From the NCBI GenBank assembly GCA_965215215.1, contig OZ244043.1:4030001-4094000 (forward strand): a DNA stretch of 64,000 nucleotides. The letters are read 5' to 3'. Of the stretch, positions 34,481-43,190 are shown piece after piece (the first letter of the stretch is position 1; each line of letters starts with the position of its first letter). The DNA is from CALDTK01 sp965215215 (GTDB lineage: Bacteria; Bacteroidota; Bacteroidia; Chitinophagales; Saprospiraceae). Made by a program: the position numbers and the translations under genes. The notes below the pieces were generated by a model, which made no database searches, was not told the DNA's origin, and saw only the letters and a program-made list of their open reading frames with translations.

Positions 34481-34945
34481 TCAGCTCAGGTCGAGGGTGA
34501 TTTGGGCCTCCGGTCCGAGTGCGACACCCTTCACTCGAGCCTGCGCGTGGAGGGTGTAGGTCGATTTTGCGCCCGCACTCAACCGGGCGAGCGCTCCGAG
34601 TGGCTTGAGGAATACGGATCGGTCCGTCCAGCGGTCTACCGGGGTGCGGCGCGCCCCGAAGGGGAGCGTAAACGGGAGCTCGACCGTTTCGCGGGCGGCG
34701 ACGTGTAGCTCGAGTGCCTCGCGGTGCTCTCCCAAGGTGTAAACGTCGATCAACTTGTCGCTCCCCCACCCCCTTTGGTAGCGCTCCTCGAAACGGAGCC
34801 TGAGGTCGGTGATGGTCTTGGCGCTCAGACTGGACAGCTCCACGCGCCCGGTCAGCAGCCCCGCCCGTAACCGCACCGGCTCATCGACAGTTAGCGCCAC
34901 GCGCACGCCTTCGATCCCGAGAAAGTCTTTGACCTTACCTAGCAT
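34481..34945 (-). CDS. Arrestin-like / Spo0M-like protein
   Basis: A 154-residue protein predicted to be all beta. The start MLGKVKDFLGIEGVRVAL resembles the Spo0M family, with a two-sheet arrestin pattern (LLTGRVELSSLSAKTITDLRL, split at SSLSAK, and ETVELPFTLPF). Family members lie in envelope or sporulation regulation, but no specific role can be read here. ATG at 34943-34945. It may end the Fe-S cluster operon, 62 nt downstream of the preceding gene. Confidence 0.6.
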   Translation of the reverse strand: MLGKVKDFLGIEGVRVALTVDEPVRLRAGLLTGRVELSSLSAKTITDLRLRFEERYQRGWGSDKLIDVYTLGEHREALELHVAARETVELPFTLPFGARRTPVDRWTDRSVFLKPLGALARLSAGAKSTYTLHAQARVKGVALGPEAQITLDLS

Positions 34946-35007
34946 AGGAACGAAGATGGAGCACTGCGCGCGGGTATGCGGCGGTAATCTACCTAAGCGA
35001 GCAGGCG

Positions 35008-35487
35008 CTAGACGAAGCGCGCGTGCCAGGACTCGGCCAGCGGTTTGGCGAAAGCGCGGATCGCTTCCGCTTTGGTGGCCACGAGCGGGTCGAGCACAAC
35101 GGAAGCCGGCGTGAGTTCCGTTTTGGCGAAAGCCTCCTCGAACTGGGCTTTCGGTAGCGCCCGCACGGCCTCTCCGTCCTTTACGAAAAACAGCATGCGG
35201 TCGAAGAAATCGAGGTTCAGCTCGGCACCCAACTCTTTGACGAAACGTACGGAAGCATCGATGCTGCAGCCGCTGGCCGCCGCGGCGGCCTCGTCGACCC
35301 CGAGCACGAGGAAACGCCGGTGCCAGAGCCCGGCGTAGGCCTGGAGATCCCGTCGGTGGGCCGTCCATTTCTCGGCGAAACGCGACGCAGATCGCTCCAC
35401 TCGACCGGCTTGTTCGGCATTTAACTCGCGGTTAGCGGGATAAATCCAGAGGCGCGCGTGTTCGGGCAGTTCGGACCAGGTCAACAT
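35008..35487 (-). CDS. Conserved Bacteroidota protein of unknown function
   Basis: A 159-residue soluble protein (LTWSELPEHARLWIYPANR, then FLVLGVDEAAAAASGCSID). Relatives in this phylum are often labelled ABC transporter ATPase, but there is no Walker A or B motif or ABC signature here, so that label should not be applied. It follows the CCG-domain Fe-S protein by only 3 nt, and the association with these Fe-S genes is one I recall from other Bacteroidota. The function is unknown. Confidence 0.75.
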   Translation of the reverse strand: MLTWSELPEHARLWIYPANRELNAEQAGRVERSASRFAEKWTAHRRDLQAYAGLWHRRFLVLGVDEAAAAASGCSIDASVRFVKELGAELNLDFFDRMLFFVKDGEAVRALPKAQFEEAFAKTELTPASVVLDPLVATKAEAIRAFAKPLAESWHARFV

Positions 35488-35490
35488 ACG

Positions 35491-36366
35491 CTACCAACCG
35501 TTGCGCTGCACGATGAGTTCTGCGAGATCGTAGACCATCACCTCCTCTTGCCGCTCGGCGGCGGTAACGCCGTCGGTCATCATGGTGAGGCAAAAAGGGC
35601 AGTTCACGGCGATCACCGACGCCCCGGTAGCGAGGGCCTCGTCCGTGCGCTCGGTGTTGATGCGCTTATCGCCGGGTTCGTCCTCCTTGAACATCTGGGC
35701 CCCACCCGCCCCGCAGCACAACCCGTTCTGCTTGATGCGATTCATCTCCCGGATCTCCGTACGAAGACTCTCGAGCACCCCGCGGGGCGCCTCGTAGATG
35801 GCGTTGCCCCGGCCGATGTAGCAGGAGTCGTGGTACGTGATGGATTGCTTCGGGAGCGTAGCGGGAGGTTCGCCCGCGACGCGCAGGCTGCCGCTATCGA
35901 TCAAGCCCTGCAAGAATACGCTGTGGTGCACTACCTCGTACTTGCCACCGAGCTCCGGGTACTCGTTTTTGAGGGTGTTGAAGCAGTGCGGGCAGGTGGC
36001 CACGATCTTCTTCACGCCGTAGCCGTTGAGCACCTCGACGTTTTGCGCGGCCATCATCTGGAAGATGAATTCGTTGCCGGCCCGCCGGGCGGGATCGCCC
36101 GTGCACGCCTCCTCGTTGCCGAGGATGGCGAAGTCGATCCCTACGCGATTGAGGATCTTGCAGAAGGCAACGGTTACCTTCTGCGCCCGCGCGTCGTAGC
36201 TCCCGGCGCAACCCACCCAGAAGAGCACGTCCGGTACGCGACCCCCCGCGGCCAGATCGGCCATGCGGGGGATGACCAACGGCGCGGCGAGCTCGTCCGG
36301 AGCCGGCGTGGGCACGGCCTGCGGATCTGCGGGGTCTTCTACCGTCGGACTTAGCGGCGTACTCAT
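35491..36366 (-). CDS. Fe-S oxidoreductase subunit with two CCG domains (HdrB-like)
   Basis: A 291-residue cytoplasmic protein with a Pro/Ala-rich N-terminal 40 residues, then two cysteine-rich CCG-type domains: FWVGCAGSYD, TCPHCFNTL, YHDSCYIGRG, LCCGAGGAQM and NCPFCLTMM. Such domains bind unusual [4Fe-4S] clusters in heterodisulfide-reductase or lactate/glycolate-oxidase-type complexes. It overlaps the membrane Fe-S gene by 4 nt, so the two proteins probably form one electron-transfer complex of unknown donor and acceptor. Confidence 0.88.
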   Translation of the reverse strand: MSTPLSPTVEDPADPQAVPTPAPDELAAPLVIPRMADLAAGGRVPDVLFWVGCAGSYDARAQKVTVAFCKILNRVGIDFAILGNEEACTGDPARRAGNEFIFQMMAAQNVEVLNGYGVKKIVATCPHCFNTLKNEYPELGGKYEVVHHSVFLQGLIDSGSLRVAGEPPATLPKQSITYHDSCYIGRGNAIYEAPRGVLESLRTEIREMNRIKQNGLCCGAGGAQMFKEDEPGDKRINTERTDEALATGASVIAVNCPFCLTMMTDGVTAAERQEEVMVYDLAELIVQRNGW

Positions 36367-37739
36367 ACGTTCGGTTGCTCTGCTTCGGTGGCCCAGGAGT
36401 CGCGCGCTTCGGGGATCGCCCAGGCGCTACCGCTGTTCTCGATGGCCGTGAACATCGGGACCCAGTCCGCCGGGCCGGCCGACTCCGTTAAAATTTCGTA
36501 GCGGCGCAGCTTGAGGATAGGCTCCAGGGGGTTGATGTTAATGGGGCAAGCTTCCACGCAGGCCTGGCACGTGGTGCAGGCGTGGATCTCTTCGCGACTG
36601 ATGTAATCGAACAGCGACTTGCCGTCGTCGAAGTTATCCTTCGTCAGCTTCACGCCGTCGCCGCGCCGGTCCTGCGCGATCAGCTCGTCGTCGTTCGTGT
36701 CGAGTTTGGCGCCGATCTCCTCGGCGCGGGTGCGGATGTCCATCATCACCTTGCGCGGGGAGAGCTTCTTGCCGGTCAGGTTGGCCGGGCACACCGCCGT
36801 ACACCGGCCGCACTGCGTGCAGGCGTATCCGCCCAACACGTCTATCCAGGAGAGATCGGTTACGTCGCGGGCGCCAAACTCGGGCAGCTCCTCGGCCGGG
36901 TCCGGTTCGGCGAGGGCCGCATCCGGGTTCATCATCGACTGCACCTCGGTTTGTATGGCGGGCATGTTCTCCATCTCCGAGCGCGGTTTGAGCCGCGCGA
37001 AGTAGGTCATCGGGAAGGCCAGCAAGATGTGAAGGTGTTTCGAGACGGGCAGGTAGTTCAGGAAAGCGAGCACGACCGCGAAGTGCACCCACCAGCCGAT
37101 CCGCTCCAAGACGACGAGCGTATCGAAGGACAGTCCCCCGAAGAGCGCCGGTCCGAGCCAGGAGCTCACCGCGAGTGTCCCGGTAGCGCGGTAGTGCTCT
37201 CGGTCGAGCCCCTGCAGCACGACGTCGGTCCCGTTCATGGTGACGATGGCCAGCACGAGTACGATCTCCAGGTAGAGGATGATGTTCGCGTCGCGGTGCG
37301 GCCAACCGGCCATCTCCGGCTTGTTGAAGCGCGGGATGTACAGCGCGTTGCGGCGTATCAGAAAGACCACGGTGGCGAAGAGGGCGAGCACGCTCAGCAC
37401 CTCGATCGTGTTGAGGATCACGGGGTACACGAAGCCGAGTGCGCCCACGAAGCTGCGGTGACCGCTCGTGAAACCGTCGACGAGGATCTCGACCAGCTCG
37501 ATCTGCGTGAAGAGGAAGGCTACGTAGATGAACAGATGCAGGACCGCCGGAATCCAGCGCGCGAACATTTTCTTCTGCCCGAAGGCAATCAGGAAGGTAT
37601 TCTTGGCCCGCTCACCGGGGGCGTCTTCGATCGCTTCGTCTTTGCCCAGGAGCACGTTGCGCCGGATTTTGGAGAAGCGGTAGGCCGCCACCCCGAAGCC
37701 AACGATGCAGAGTAGCGTGAAGAGGATCGGTTGCAACAT
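36363..37739 (-). CDS. Membrane-bound Fe-S oxidoreductase (HdrC-like with NarI-type membrane domain)
   Basis: A 458-residue protein. About six hydrophobic helices occupy residues 1-245, with His residues that could ligate haem (LHLFIYVAF, WWVHFAVV, SKHLHILLAFP). The C-terminal part carries two [4Fe-4S] motifs, CTQCGRCTAVCP and CTTCQACVEACP, as in ferredoxin-like HdrC. It probably moves electrons between the quinone pool and the CCG-domain partner encoded next. ATG at 37737-37739; a TACCTTAG box lies 27 nt upstream. Confidence 0.88.
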   Translation of the reverse strand: MLQPILFTLLCIVGFGVAAYRFSKIRRNVLLGKDEAIEDAPGERAKNTFLIAFGQKKMFARWIPAVLHLFIYVAFLFTQIELVEILVDGFTSGHRSFVGALGFVYPVILNTIEVLSVLALFATVVFLIRRNALYIPRFNKPEMAGWPHRDANIILYLEIVLVLAIVTMNGTDVVLQGLDREHYRATGTLAVSSWLGPALFGGLSFDTLVVLERIGWWVHFAVVLAFLNYLPVSKHLHILLAFPMTYFARLKPRSEMENMPAIQTEVQSMMNPDAALAEPDPAEELPEFGARDVTDLSWIDVLGGYACTQCGRCTAVCPANLTGKKLSPRKVMMDIRTRAEEIGAKLDTNDDELIAQDRRGDGVKLTKDNFDDGKSLFDYISREEIHACTTCQACVEACPININPLEPILKLRRYEILTESAGPADWVPMFTAIENSGSAWAIPEARDSWATEAEQPNV

Positions 37740-37870
37740 GTAAGCGCGTTGAGCAGCGAATTTTCGCTAAGGTATCGCCGTGCTTCCGCAAAACCCAGGG
37801 TAGCCGACTTGCTACAATTCGTTTAGAAAGGAGAGAAGCGGGTGTCCGGTTGCGCGAATACTTTCGCGGG

Positions 37871-38362
37871 ATGCAGATTCTCGACGCACGGCAGATCGAG
37901 CGCAAGCTGGCTCGGCTTTCGATCGAAGTGCTCGAACGGCACGTCGGTTCGGAGGAGGTGTACCTGCTCGGCGTCAACAACAACGGGTACGAAACGGCCC
38001 GCTTGCTGCGCGACGGGATCCTGGCCGAGGGCTACGACCTCGTGGTGCACCTGCGTCGGGTGCAGCTTTCGCCCGCCGACCCGCTCCACGGCGGCACGCG
38101 TTACGGGGGGGAGGTGGAAGAGTTGAGCGGCAAGCACGTGATCATCGTCGACGACGTGGCCAACACCGGCCGCACGGCGTTTTACGCCGCGAAACCACTC
38201 CTGGACGTTTTGCCCAGCTCGCTGGAGGTAGCCGTATTGATCGACCGCAAGCACAAGACGTGGCCGGTGAGCTCGGATTACGTCGGCCTCGCGCTGGCTA
38301 CCACCCTCCAGGAAGAGATCCGCGTGCATTACACCGACCCCTGGCGCGTGGAGCTTTTCTGA
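37871..38362 (+). CDS. PyrR-like phosphoribosyltransferase
   Basis: A 163-residue type I PRTase. The PRPP loop is VIIVDDVANTGRTA, and VYLLGVNNNGYETA, RYGGEVEEL and VLIDRKHKTWPV match the PyrR/hypoxanthine-type layout. It could be a bifunctional uracil PRTase/attenuator or a salvage enzyme. ATG at 37871 is chosen; an in-frame TTG at 37850 with AAAGGAGAG about 14 nt upstream is an alternative adding 7 residues. The last 34 nt overlap the convergent patatin gene. Confidence 0.82.
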   Translation: MQILDARQIERKLARLSIEVLERHVGSEEVYLLGVNNNGYETARLLRDGILAEGYDLVVHLRRVQLSPADPLHGGTRYGGEVEELSGKHVIIVDDVANTGRTAFYAAKPLLDVLPSSLEVAVLIDRKHKTWPVSSDYVGLALATTLQEEIRVHYTDPWRVELF

Positions 38363-39180
38363 GCCGCGGTTGTCGCGAGCTCCGACGACTCCGCCACCGC
38401 TCGTTTTAGCCGCTCGATCTCCAGCAGGGTAGCCTGGTAGCCCAGATCGATCAGCTCGTCGGTTCGGGTAAAGTTGTAAACGTGGTAGCCGGTGATCTCC
38501 GCGGGTTCGATCACGTAATCGCAGAGCTTCGCGGAGCGCTCGGTGTTCATGTTGACGGAGAGGTCGAACACGCGGTTACCGATCCCGACGATAGACGTAT
38601 ACGCACCCGTTTCGGCTTCGATGAGCGGCATCACGTTGCTGCCGATCAGGAAGTCGCAAGCATCTCGGATCGGCTCCGCGGGCAGGTTGAGGAACAAACC
38701 GCCGTCGATGTACTGGTAGCCTCCGATCTCTACCGGGCGAAACACCAACGGAATGGCGCAGCTCGCCTGGACGGCCTCGATGATCGGACCTTCGCGGAAA
38801 ATCGCCACCCGACCGCGCTGTAGGTCGCTGGCCACGATGGCGAGCGAGCGCTCGAGACAGGAGAAGTCGTCGATCTCGAAAACCGATTCCAACTTCTCGC
38901 GCAGCAGGCTGAGCTTGATGAGTCCTTTGAGTGGGTTGCCGACCCGGAAAATCTTGAGCGCGCTGCCGAACTTAGCGAAGTCGATAATCTGGTCGATGGA
39001 GAGACCGAAGGCGTAGAGGCTCGCGATAATCGCCCCCGAACTCGTACCGGAGACCACCGTCGGGGTTATCCCCGCTTCCCCGAGGGCTTTCAGTACGCCG
39101 ATATGCGCGATCCCGCGCGCTCCGCCACCCGACAAACAGATGCCGAGCCGGAACTCGGTCGAATCAAGTTCTGTATTCAC
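38329..39180 (-). CDS. Patatin-like phospholipase
   Basis: A 283-residue RssA-type lipid acyl hydrolase. The oxyanion loop is GGGARG (residues 18-23), the nucleophile is S47 in GTSSG, and the catalytic Asp is in IDGG. All catalytic parts are intact. It has no signal peptide and probably acts at the cytoplasmic side of the membrane. It starts with GTG at 39178-39180 and is divergent from the TonB receptor. Confidence 0.92.
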   Translation of the reverse strand: MNTELDSTEFRLGICLSGGGARGIAHIGVLKALGEAGITPTVVSGTSSGAIIASLYAFGLSIDQIIDFAKFGSALKIFRVGNPLKGLIKLSLLREKLESVFEIDDFSCLERSLAIVASDLQRGRVAIFREGPIIEAVQASCAIPLVFRPVEIGGYQYIDGGLFLNLPAEPIRDACDFLIGSNVMPLIEAETGAYTSIVGIGNRVFDLSVNMNTERSAKLCDYVIEPAEITGYHVYNFTRTDELIDLGYQATLLEIERLKRAVAESSELATTAAQKSSTRQGSV

Positions 39181-39412
39181 AACGGACGAACAGCGACGGA
39201 ACTCAAGTAGATCAACGCCCCGAAAGGGGCGGCCACGAGGTAGAGCGAGAAAAGCGGTGTGACGTTAAGACGAAAGTCGGGGGGATGTTCAGTTCGACTC
39301 AGAACATTTTTCTACTAATAACAAAACTAACCGTCTGTGTTAAAATACTTTACGTGGAGGTAATGATGGCGCTAGTAGGTTTGCCGATCCGAACAGCACA
39401 AAGCTCACGCGT
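39181..39412. promoter_or_regulatory. Intergenic regulatory region upstream of the TonB receptor
   Basis: This 232-nt divergent region holds a perfect 6-bp hairpin with a GAAA tetraloop (CGCCCC-GAAA-GGGGCG, 39216-39231). It also has an AT-rich stretch at 39305-39350, a -7-like TACTTTAC at 39346-39353, and a strong Shine-Dalgarno GGAGG at 39356-39360 preceding a short ORF. If the TACTTTAC box is used, the transcript would begin close to the GGAGG. Confidence 0.45.
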
Positions 39413-39416
39413 ATGA
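39366..39416 (+). CDS. Possible 16-residue leader ORF, translationally coupled to the TonB receptor
   Basis: ATG at 39366, 5 nt after GGAGG, opens a 16-codon frame (MALVGLPIRTAQSSRV) whose TGA at 39414-39416 overlaps the receptor ATG at 39413 in the arrangement ATGA. A second ATG at 39363 would add one residue. The receptor start itself has no Shine-Dalgarno, so coupling from the leader is a reasonable mechanism. Against it: the peptide has no recognised motif and many Bacteroidota genes lack Shine-Dalgarno sequences. Confidence 0.35.
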   Translation: MALVGLPIRTAQSSRV

Positions 39417-42400
39417 AGCCGTACCTCTACTTATTCGTCACTCTGTTATTCGGGCTTACTGGCCTGCCCGAAGCGCTGGCTCAGGGGGTCACCACGGCGA
39501 GCCTCTACGGCCGAATAACCGATACCGGGGGCGAACCACTCATCGGAGCCAACGTCTTCGCGGTACACGAACCCTCAGGTAGCGACTACGGGAACTCGAC
39601 CGACTTGGACGGCTATTTCACGATCGCGAACATGCGCGTCGGAGGCCCCTACACCATAACGGTCAGCTACACCGGTTACGCTTCCGACGTGAGCGAGGGC
39701 GTGCGCCTAGCCCTCGGGGAGCGCCGCCAACTCAACGTCGAGCTCGGCGACGGCGCCGTGGAGCTGGAGGGCGTCGAGGTCGTCGCCGACCAGGCTTCTA
39801 TTTTTTCCGGAGACAGAACGGGGCAGCAATCCGTGATCAACGAACAGACGATCGAGGCCCTACCCACGGTAACCCGCTCCCTAGCCGACTACGCCCGCTA
39901 CAATCCGTTGGCCAACATTTCCGAAGGCGACGACGGGTTTTCGATCAGTCTCGGGGGTCAGAACAATAGGTTTAACACGCTCTACATCGACGGGGCCGTC
40001 AACAACGATGTGTTCGGATTGGCCGGCTCCGGTACCAACGGCGGGCAATCCGGGGTCCAACCTATCTCGATCGACGCCATAGAGCAGTTCACCGTATCCG
40101 TTGCGCCCTTCGACGTGCGGCAGTCGGGATTCGCGGGCGGGGCCGTCAACGCGGTTACGCGCTCGGGGACCAACGATTTCGAAGGATCCGCCTACTGGCT
40201 TACGCGCTCGGAGAACTTTACCAGGAATGAGGCCTTCGTCAACGGCGACGGGGATGAGTTCGACCAGATCTCACCGTTTACCGCCAACACGTACGGCGCT
40301 CGGTTCGGTGGCCCAATCTTAAAGGACAAGGTCTTCTTTTTCGTCAACGCGGAGATCCAACGCGACGATATCCCCCAGCCGTTCAACCTGTCGAACTACG
40401 TCGGAGACGCTACGCAGGCGGATCTCGATCTTCTGGCTTCGCGCTTCCGCGAGAACGGCGATTTCGATATCGGTCCGTACGATAACAATACCGCATTTTT
40501 GAACAGCGAAAAATATCTCGGCAAGCTCGATATCAATATTAACGCAAACACAAAGCTATCCGTTAGGCACTCTTACGTTCGAGCGGAGAACCTCGAGGCA
40601 CGCGGTTCGAACAACTTCGGACTCGGGTTCCTCACCGGGTCGGAGTTCTTTCAGTCCACAACAAACAGTTCCGCACTGGAGCTAAACTCGGTAATAGGTA
40701 CCAGCGCATCCAACTCTTTAACCGTCACCGGCACATTCGTGAGGGACGATAGGGATCAGTTCGGACAAGACTTCCCGCAGGTGGACATCGACGACAACGA
40801 AGGTCAGATTACGCTCGGTGGGGAGCGATTCAGCTCGGCTAACCTCCTCAATCAAGACGCCGTCACGGTGACCAACGATTTCCAACTCTTTAAGGGGAAG
40901 CACAATTTTCTTTTCGGCGTGAACTTCGAGTACTTTAACGCCGGCAACCTCTTCATCCGGGAGAACTTCGGACGCTATCAGTTCGGAGACCAACGCTATG
41001 CCGTAATCGCGGGAGCGGACACGAGCTTCACGCAGGTGACGGGTCTGCAGCGGGTACTGGAAGACGGGCAAACGTTCCTCGAATCACAGTCCGGCGATCT
41101 CTTCGTCGTGAACCGCGACGGTAGCTACGATGCCCTAACCGCGGAAGCCTTTAACAACGCAGATCAATTCGACAGATCGTTCAGCCTGGTGGATGGTGTG
41201 TCCGGCGACGAGTCGAACGCGATTGCCGCATTTAAACAGATCAATCTCGGCTTCTACGTTCAGGATAACATTCAGGTCACGAACGATCTCAGCCTGACTG
41301 CCGGCCTGAGGTTAGACGTTCCCATTTGGCCTACGGACGTCCCGAACAACCCCGGTTTCAACGACACTACGATCGCGAAGATCGAGGCCGCCGGCTATGA
41401 CTTACGCGGGGCTAGGACCGGCAAATTCGTTAAGACCTCCTTGCTCTTCTCACCGAGGGTCGGACTCACGTGGGATGTCACCGGGGAGAAGGTCACGCAA
41501 CTCCGTGGTGGTGTCGGGATTTTCACGAGCCGTATCCCACTGGTTTGGCCGGGCGGCGCGTATAACAACTACGGCCTCAACGTAGGTGGGGTACGTCAGT
41601 TCAACGTGCCTTTCGTCGGAGACCCAAACAACCAACCGTTTCAACCCGATCTCGCCGACGTAGAGCCATCGGGTCAGATCGACTTGTTCGCCGACGATTT
41701 TAAAGCGCCACAAGTCTTGAAGTTCGACTTGGCCGTCGATCAAGTCCTCCCCGGCGGATTCGTTGGAACCCTGGAGGGTGTATTCTCCAAAAATTTCAAT
41801 TCTCCCCGGTACGAAAGCCTCAACCTTCCGCCCTCGACCGAGACCTTACTGGGGACGCCCGATACCAGGCCGATCTTCGACGGTTTTCCCGGGATAGAGC
41901 CAACCTATACCGGGGTTTACCTCGCTAGCAATACGAACAAAGGCTACGCTTACAATCTGGTGGCGTCCGTCTCGAAGCAGTTCGCCGAGGGCCTCGAGGC
42001 CAATGTCGGATATACCTACGGCGACAGCTACTCCCTGTTTGACGGGACGAGCTCGCAGAACTCTTCGCAGTGGCGCGGTTATTACAACACCGATGGCCGC
42101 AACCTCGAGCTCGACGATCCGCAGCGATCCATCTTCGCTCAGGGGCACCGTGTTTTCGCGCAAGCGAGCTACGAGATCGAGTACGCGAACCTCGCCAAGA
42201 CAAAACTCTCGATCTTCTACAACGGTCAGAGCGGGAGTCCGTACACGTACGTCGTAGGTGCGAGAAACCGCGACTTCGTCAACGACGGTGGCTTCGACTT
42301 CAACGAGGTCATCTACGTCCCCGCACAGCAGAGCGATATCATCCTCATCGACGATGTCGACGACGACGGGAACGTGGTCGCGACGGCCGATCAGCAGTGG

Positions 42401-42841
42401 GCTGCGCTCGACGCTTTCATCGAGGGCGACCCCTACCTAAAGGATCGCCGCGGAGGCTACGCAGAGCGCAACGGAAACTTCGCCCCCTTCTCGCACCAGT
42501 TAGACGCGCGCGTTCTACAGAATTTCCACATCGACCTCGCAGGGAAACGACACACGTTCCAAATCAGTCTGGATGTGTTCAACGTGCTAAACCTCGTCAA
42601 TCAGGATTGGGGCAAGGTGTACAACACCGGTTTCGGAACATACTCTTTAGTGAATCTCGCCGGACTCGAATCCAGGGAGCAGGGTGGGCAAACCCTTACG
42701 AATATTCCTGTCTACACCGTGGCGAGCGACGTAGTCGAGGACTCGAAGTACCGGCCGTTCGAAGATAACCTCGTTACCTCCGGTAGGATCCGCAGCTCCC
42801 GTTGGACGGGGCAGCTTGGGCTTCGTTACCTGTTCAACTAG
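39413..42841 (+). CDS. TonB-dependent outer-membrane receptor with carboxypeptidase-regulatory-like domain (OAR-type)
   Basis: A 1142-residue outer-membrane protein with a signal peptide (1-23, ending EALAQ). A CarboxypepD_reg-like beta-sandwich (about 27-115: ASLYGRITDTGGEPLIGANV) is followed by the plug domain (about 130-235: FSISLGGQNNRFNTLYIDG, IEQFTVSVAPFDVRQSGFAGG) and a large beta-barrel ending in LRYLFN. The plug fits the Oar-like group rather than SusC: the GQNNRFNTLYIDGA pattern is typical of Oar. The substrate is unknown; no SusD follows. Local GC looks lower than in neighbours. Translation may be coupled to the leader ORF. Confidence 0.92.
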   Translation: MKPYLYLFVTLLFGLTGLPEALAQGVTTASLYGRITDTGGEPLIGANVFAVHEPSGSDYGNSTDLDGYFTIANMRVGGPYTITVSYTGYASDVSEGVRLALGERRQLNVELGDGAVELEGVEVVADQASIFSGDRTGQQSVINEQTIEALPTVTRSLADYARYNPLANISEGDDGFSISLGGQNNRFNTLYIDGAVNNDVFGLAGSGTNGGQSGVQPISIDAIEQFTVSVAPFDVRQSGFAGGAVNAVTRSGTNDFEGSAYWLTRSENFTRNEAFVNGDGDEFDQISPFTANTYGARFGGPILKDKVFFFVNAEIQRDDIPQPFNLSNYVGDATQADLDLLASRFRENGDFDIGPYDNNTAFLNSEKYLGKLDININANTKLSVRHSYVRAENLEARGSNNFGLGFLTGSEFFQSTTNSSALELNSVIGTSASNSLTVTGTFVRDDRDQFGQDFPQVDIDDNEGQITLGGERFSSANLLNQDAVTVTNDFQLFKGKHNFLFGVNFEYFNAGNLFIRENFGRYQFGDQRYAVIAGADTSFTQVTGLQRVLEDGQTFLESQSGDLFVVNRDGSYDALTAEAFNNADQFDRSFSLVDGVSGDESNAIAAFKQINLGFYVQDNIQVTNDLSLTAGLRLDVPIWPTDVPNNPGFNDTTIAKIEAAGYDLRGARTGKFVKTSLLFSPRVGLTWDVTGEKVTQLRGGVGIFTSRIPLVWPGGAYNNYGLNVGGVRQFNVPFVGDPNNQPFQPDLADVEPSGQIDLFADDFKAPQVLKFDLAVDQVLPGGFVGTLEGVFSKNFNSPRYESLNLPPSTETLLGTPDTRPIFDGFPGIEPTYTGVYLASNTNKGYAYNLVASVSKQFAEGLEANVGYTYGDSYSLFDGTSSQNSSQWRGYYNTDGRNLELDDPQRSIFAQGHRVFAQASYEIEYANLAKTKLSIFYNGQSGSPYTYVVGARNRDFVNDGGFDFNEVIYVPAQQSDIILIDDVDDDGNVVATADQQWAALDAFIEGDPYLKDRRGGYAERNGNFAPFSHQLDARVLQNFHIDLAGKRHTFQISLDVFNVLNLVNQDWGKVYNTGFGTYSLVNLAGLESREQGGQTLTNIPVYTVASDVVEDSKYRPFEDNLVTSGRIRSSRWTGQLGLRYLFN

Positions 42842-43190
42842 AAATTTACTATGGTGCAAATACCGCTCGTTGACTACGCGCAGCCTCCTAAGAAACCTAC
42901 CCGCACGCGGCGCTGTAAGATCTCGTTTTAACTACAGTCGATTTCGTTAAAAAACGAGCCGTAACCCGATTAGCAGCCTACACGAAACAACTATCCCCGT
43001 AAACGAGAGTCGGTGGGATACCCGGCACTACCCAGGCTCTGGATCTCGCGGTAAAACTGTATTCCCAGCAGTGGTTAAATCCGTGAGTCCTCCGATAGAC
43101 TTCGGTGAGCCCCAGCACGCGAGCGCGCATCGGGGCTCGCTGCACGTCGACGTAGTTCCGTCAACTAGATCTCCGCGCCGCTCCCGCCGT
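42842..43190. other. 349-nt intergenic region with two inverted repeats
   Basis: No convincing gene is present. CTCGTTTT (42922-42929) and AAAACGAG (42951-42958) form an 8-bp inverted repeat 80 nt after the TonB-receptor stop, possibly a terminator. GAGCCCC (43107-43113) and GGGGCTC (43132-43138) form a second stem, with GC-rich loop sequence, about 55 nt upstream of the GDPD start. An open frame from 43071 continues into the GDPD gene, but the lipoprotein signal peptide begins only at 43191. Confidence 0.5.

Noticed and set aside
35008..35487. Naming the 159-residue protein an ABC transporter ATPase, as relatives often are.
   Set aside because: No Walker A, Walker B or ABC signature is present.
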